Source: Clostridium sp. UBA1056 (GTDB taxonomy: Bacteria; Bacillota; Clostridia; Clostridiales; Clostridiaceae). Taken from it: DNA of 6,268 nt. The translations under genes were made by a program, and so were the position numbers. The DNA lies in NCBI GenBank assembly GCA_002316385.1, contig DCDL01000060.1, forward strand, positions 3,911-10,178, written 5' to 3'. The notes below the pieces were generated by a model. It saw only the letters and a list, made by a program, of their open reading frames with translations. It was not told the DNA's origin and ran no database searches. Shown in pieces: positions 5,320 through 6,268 of this stretch (the stretch's first letter is position 1; every line of letters starts with the position of its first letter).

Positions 5320-6228
5320 TTATTCTCTGCCAGCGCCTCCACCTCTGGAGCTACCACCGCCAAAGCTATTTCCGCCAGAGGAACCATCGCTAGAAGAACC
5401 ACCTCCAAAGCCACCACCAAAAGGAGGTTTTGGATTATTACCTCTAAAGGGAGGTCTGCCACCAAAAGGTGGTCTTGGTGGGCGATGATGGTGACGTCTA
5501 GGATTAAAAGGTCTTCCAGGACCATAGCTATCATCATAATATTTACGTCTAGATCTGCCCCTTGGACTACAGAATGTAAGAGTAAACATTAAAATTAAAA
5601 AGAATATTCCTAAAGGAATAACTATATCAGTAAAAAACGAAGATTTCTTCTCAGGTTCTCTATTTATAACTTGATTACTAGAGTTAGCACTATCTCGAGA
5701 AGAAGAACCATAGATTCTATCCATCTCATCTAAAAGAGCATTAAAGGTATTTTTAACAGCAACATCATAATTACCCTTATCAAAATCATCATTAAGGTAA
5801 TCATTAATGATATTATTTATAGTTCCACTACTCAATGAATTTTCTAATCCAGTACCTTGAGCAATCCAAAATTTATCTTCACCAGGCACTAAAAGCAACA
5901 ATATACCATTATTTTTTTCCTTTGAACCCACTCCCCAACTGTTGAAAACAGCATGAGCATATTCTTCTGAGTTGTATCCATCAGGTAAGAAATCAATGGT
6001 CAATATGGCAATTTGTGCACCAGTATTTTCATATAATATATTATTTTTTTCAACTATATAATTTGCTGTGTTAGAAGATAATATTTTGGCATTATCAGTT
6101 ACATATAAAAGGCTAGAAGGTTCAGGTATATTAGCTTCAGCATTGGCCATAGTAATATTAAATAAAAATATTACTATGGTAATAGCCATAAGCAAAAGGA
6201 TATTAGCTCTAAATAGCCTTTTTTTCAT
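5320..6228 (-). CDS. YgcG-type TPM domain protein with Gly-rich C-terminal tail
   Basis: The 302-aa protein has the classic single-domain architecture of the family. A signal peptide (1-30, MANA cleavage) is followed by one TPM domain at about 40-172 (VTDNAKIL, AQIAILTIDFLPDGY, SWGVGSKEKNNGILLLLVP, FWIAQGTGLE, DDFDKGNYDVAV). A transmembrane helix spans about 201-220, followed by an RGRSRRKYY stop-transfer. The tail is rich in Arg, Pro and His (FNPRRHHHRPPRPP) and then in Gly and Ser, ending FGGGSSRGGGAGRE. The terminal motif is typical of COG1512 proteins. Its TPM domain resembles domain A of the 536-aa protein, so this gene is the likely closest relative of the ancestral form. Relatives are often found next to LemA, but no LemA gene is visible here; one could lie beyond the right edge. 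The start ATG is supported by AAGGGGGA (6242-6235) with a 6-nt spacer. Only 40 nt of upstream sequence are present, and no promoter can be called. Confidence 0.9.
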   Translation of the reverse strand: MKKRLFRANILLLMAITIVIFLFNITMANAEANIPEPSSLLYVTDNAKILSSNTANYIVEKNNILYENTGAQIAILTIDFLPDGYNSEEYAHAVFNSWGVGSKEKNNGILLLLVPGEDKFWIAQGTGLENSLSSGTINNIINDYLNDDFDKGNYDVAVKNTFNALLDEMDRIYGSSSRDSANSSNQVINREPEKKSSFFTDIVIPLGIFFLILMFTLTFCSPRGRSRRKYYDDSYGPGRPFNPRRHHHRPPRPPFGGRPPFRGNNPKPPFGGGFGGGSSSDGSSGGNSFGGGSSRGGGAGRE

Positions 6229-6268
6229 TATTGGTCCCCCTTATACTATTAAGGCACTATCAAATAAA

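Noticed and set aside
5247..5537. 96-aa minus-strand open frame over the end of the 302-aa gene
   Set aside because: Shifted frame of the Gly/Pro-rich tail that runs into the intergenic terminator, with no start signal.
6229..6268. Promoter for the 302-aa gene (TTGATA and TATAAG)
   Set aside because: The spacing between the hexamers is only 12 nt and just 40 nt of upstream sequence are available.

Overview
The base composition is strongly AT-rich, the codon usage is A/T-ending, the ribosome binding sites are purine-rich GGAGG types, and a MATE-type efflux gene follows a leader that resembles a clostridial riboswitch. Together these suggest a low-GC Gram-positive bacterium, most likely a Clostridium-like firmicute. 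This is inferred from style, not from a database match. All four convincing genes lie on the minus strand, so transcription runs from high to low coordinates.

Right to middle (6228 down to 1868): three consecutive genes encode exported, membrane-anchored TPM-domain (YgcG/COG1512-type) proteins. In transcription order they are: a 302-aa protein (signal peptide, one TPM domain, one transmembrane helix, Arg/Pro/His-rich then Gly/Ser-rich tail); a 569-aa protein (signal peptide, two near-identical TPM domains, transmembrane helix, XpaC-like helical domain); and a 536-aa protein (signal peptide, two different TPM domains, transmembrane helix, Ser/Asn/Lys-rich tail ending in a Gly-rich motif). The first and second genes are separated by about 100 nt with a probable intrinsic terminator. 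The second and third are 29 nt apart and are probably co-transcribed. The second and third genes are clear duplicates that then rearranged: one lost its first TPM domain, doubled its second, and carries a different cytoplasmic domain. The result is a set of proteins with similar outside domains and different inside tails.

Middle (1572-1867): this intergenic region holds a good extended -10 promoter, then a roughly 130-nt leader with a small CCGGG-loop hairpin and a very strong terminator hairpin just before the MATE gene's ribosome binding site. The layout fits the guanidine-IV (mepA motif) riboswitch class, which controls MATE exporters by transcription termination and antitermination. That assignment is from memory of the class, not a computed match.

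Left (1571 down to 231): a full-length MepA-like MATE multidrug or cation exporter. Positions 1-230 hold no intact gene. There is a possible frameshifted remnant on the plus strand with an 11-residue repeat, and two inverted repeats.

The MATE unit (riboswitch plus exporter) and the TPM cluster look like two independent transcription units. Nothing in the sequence links their functions beyond adjacency. The most unusual part is the TPM cluster, with five TPM domains in three tandem genes, visible domain shuffling and an XpaC fusion.
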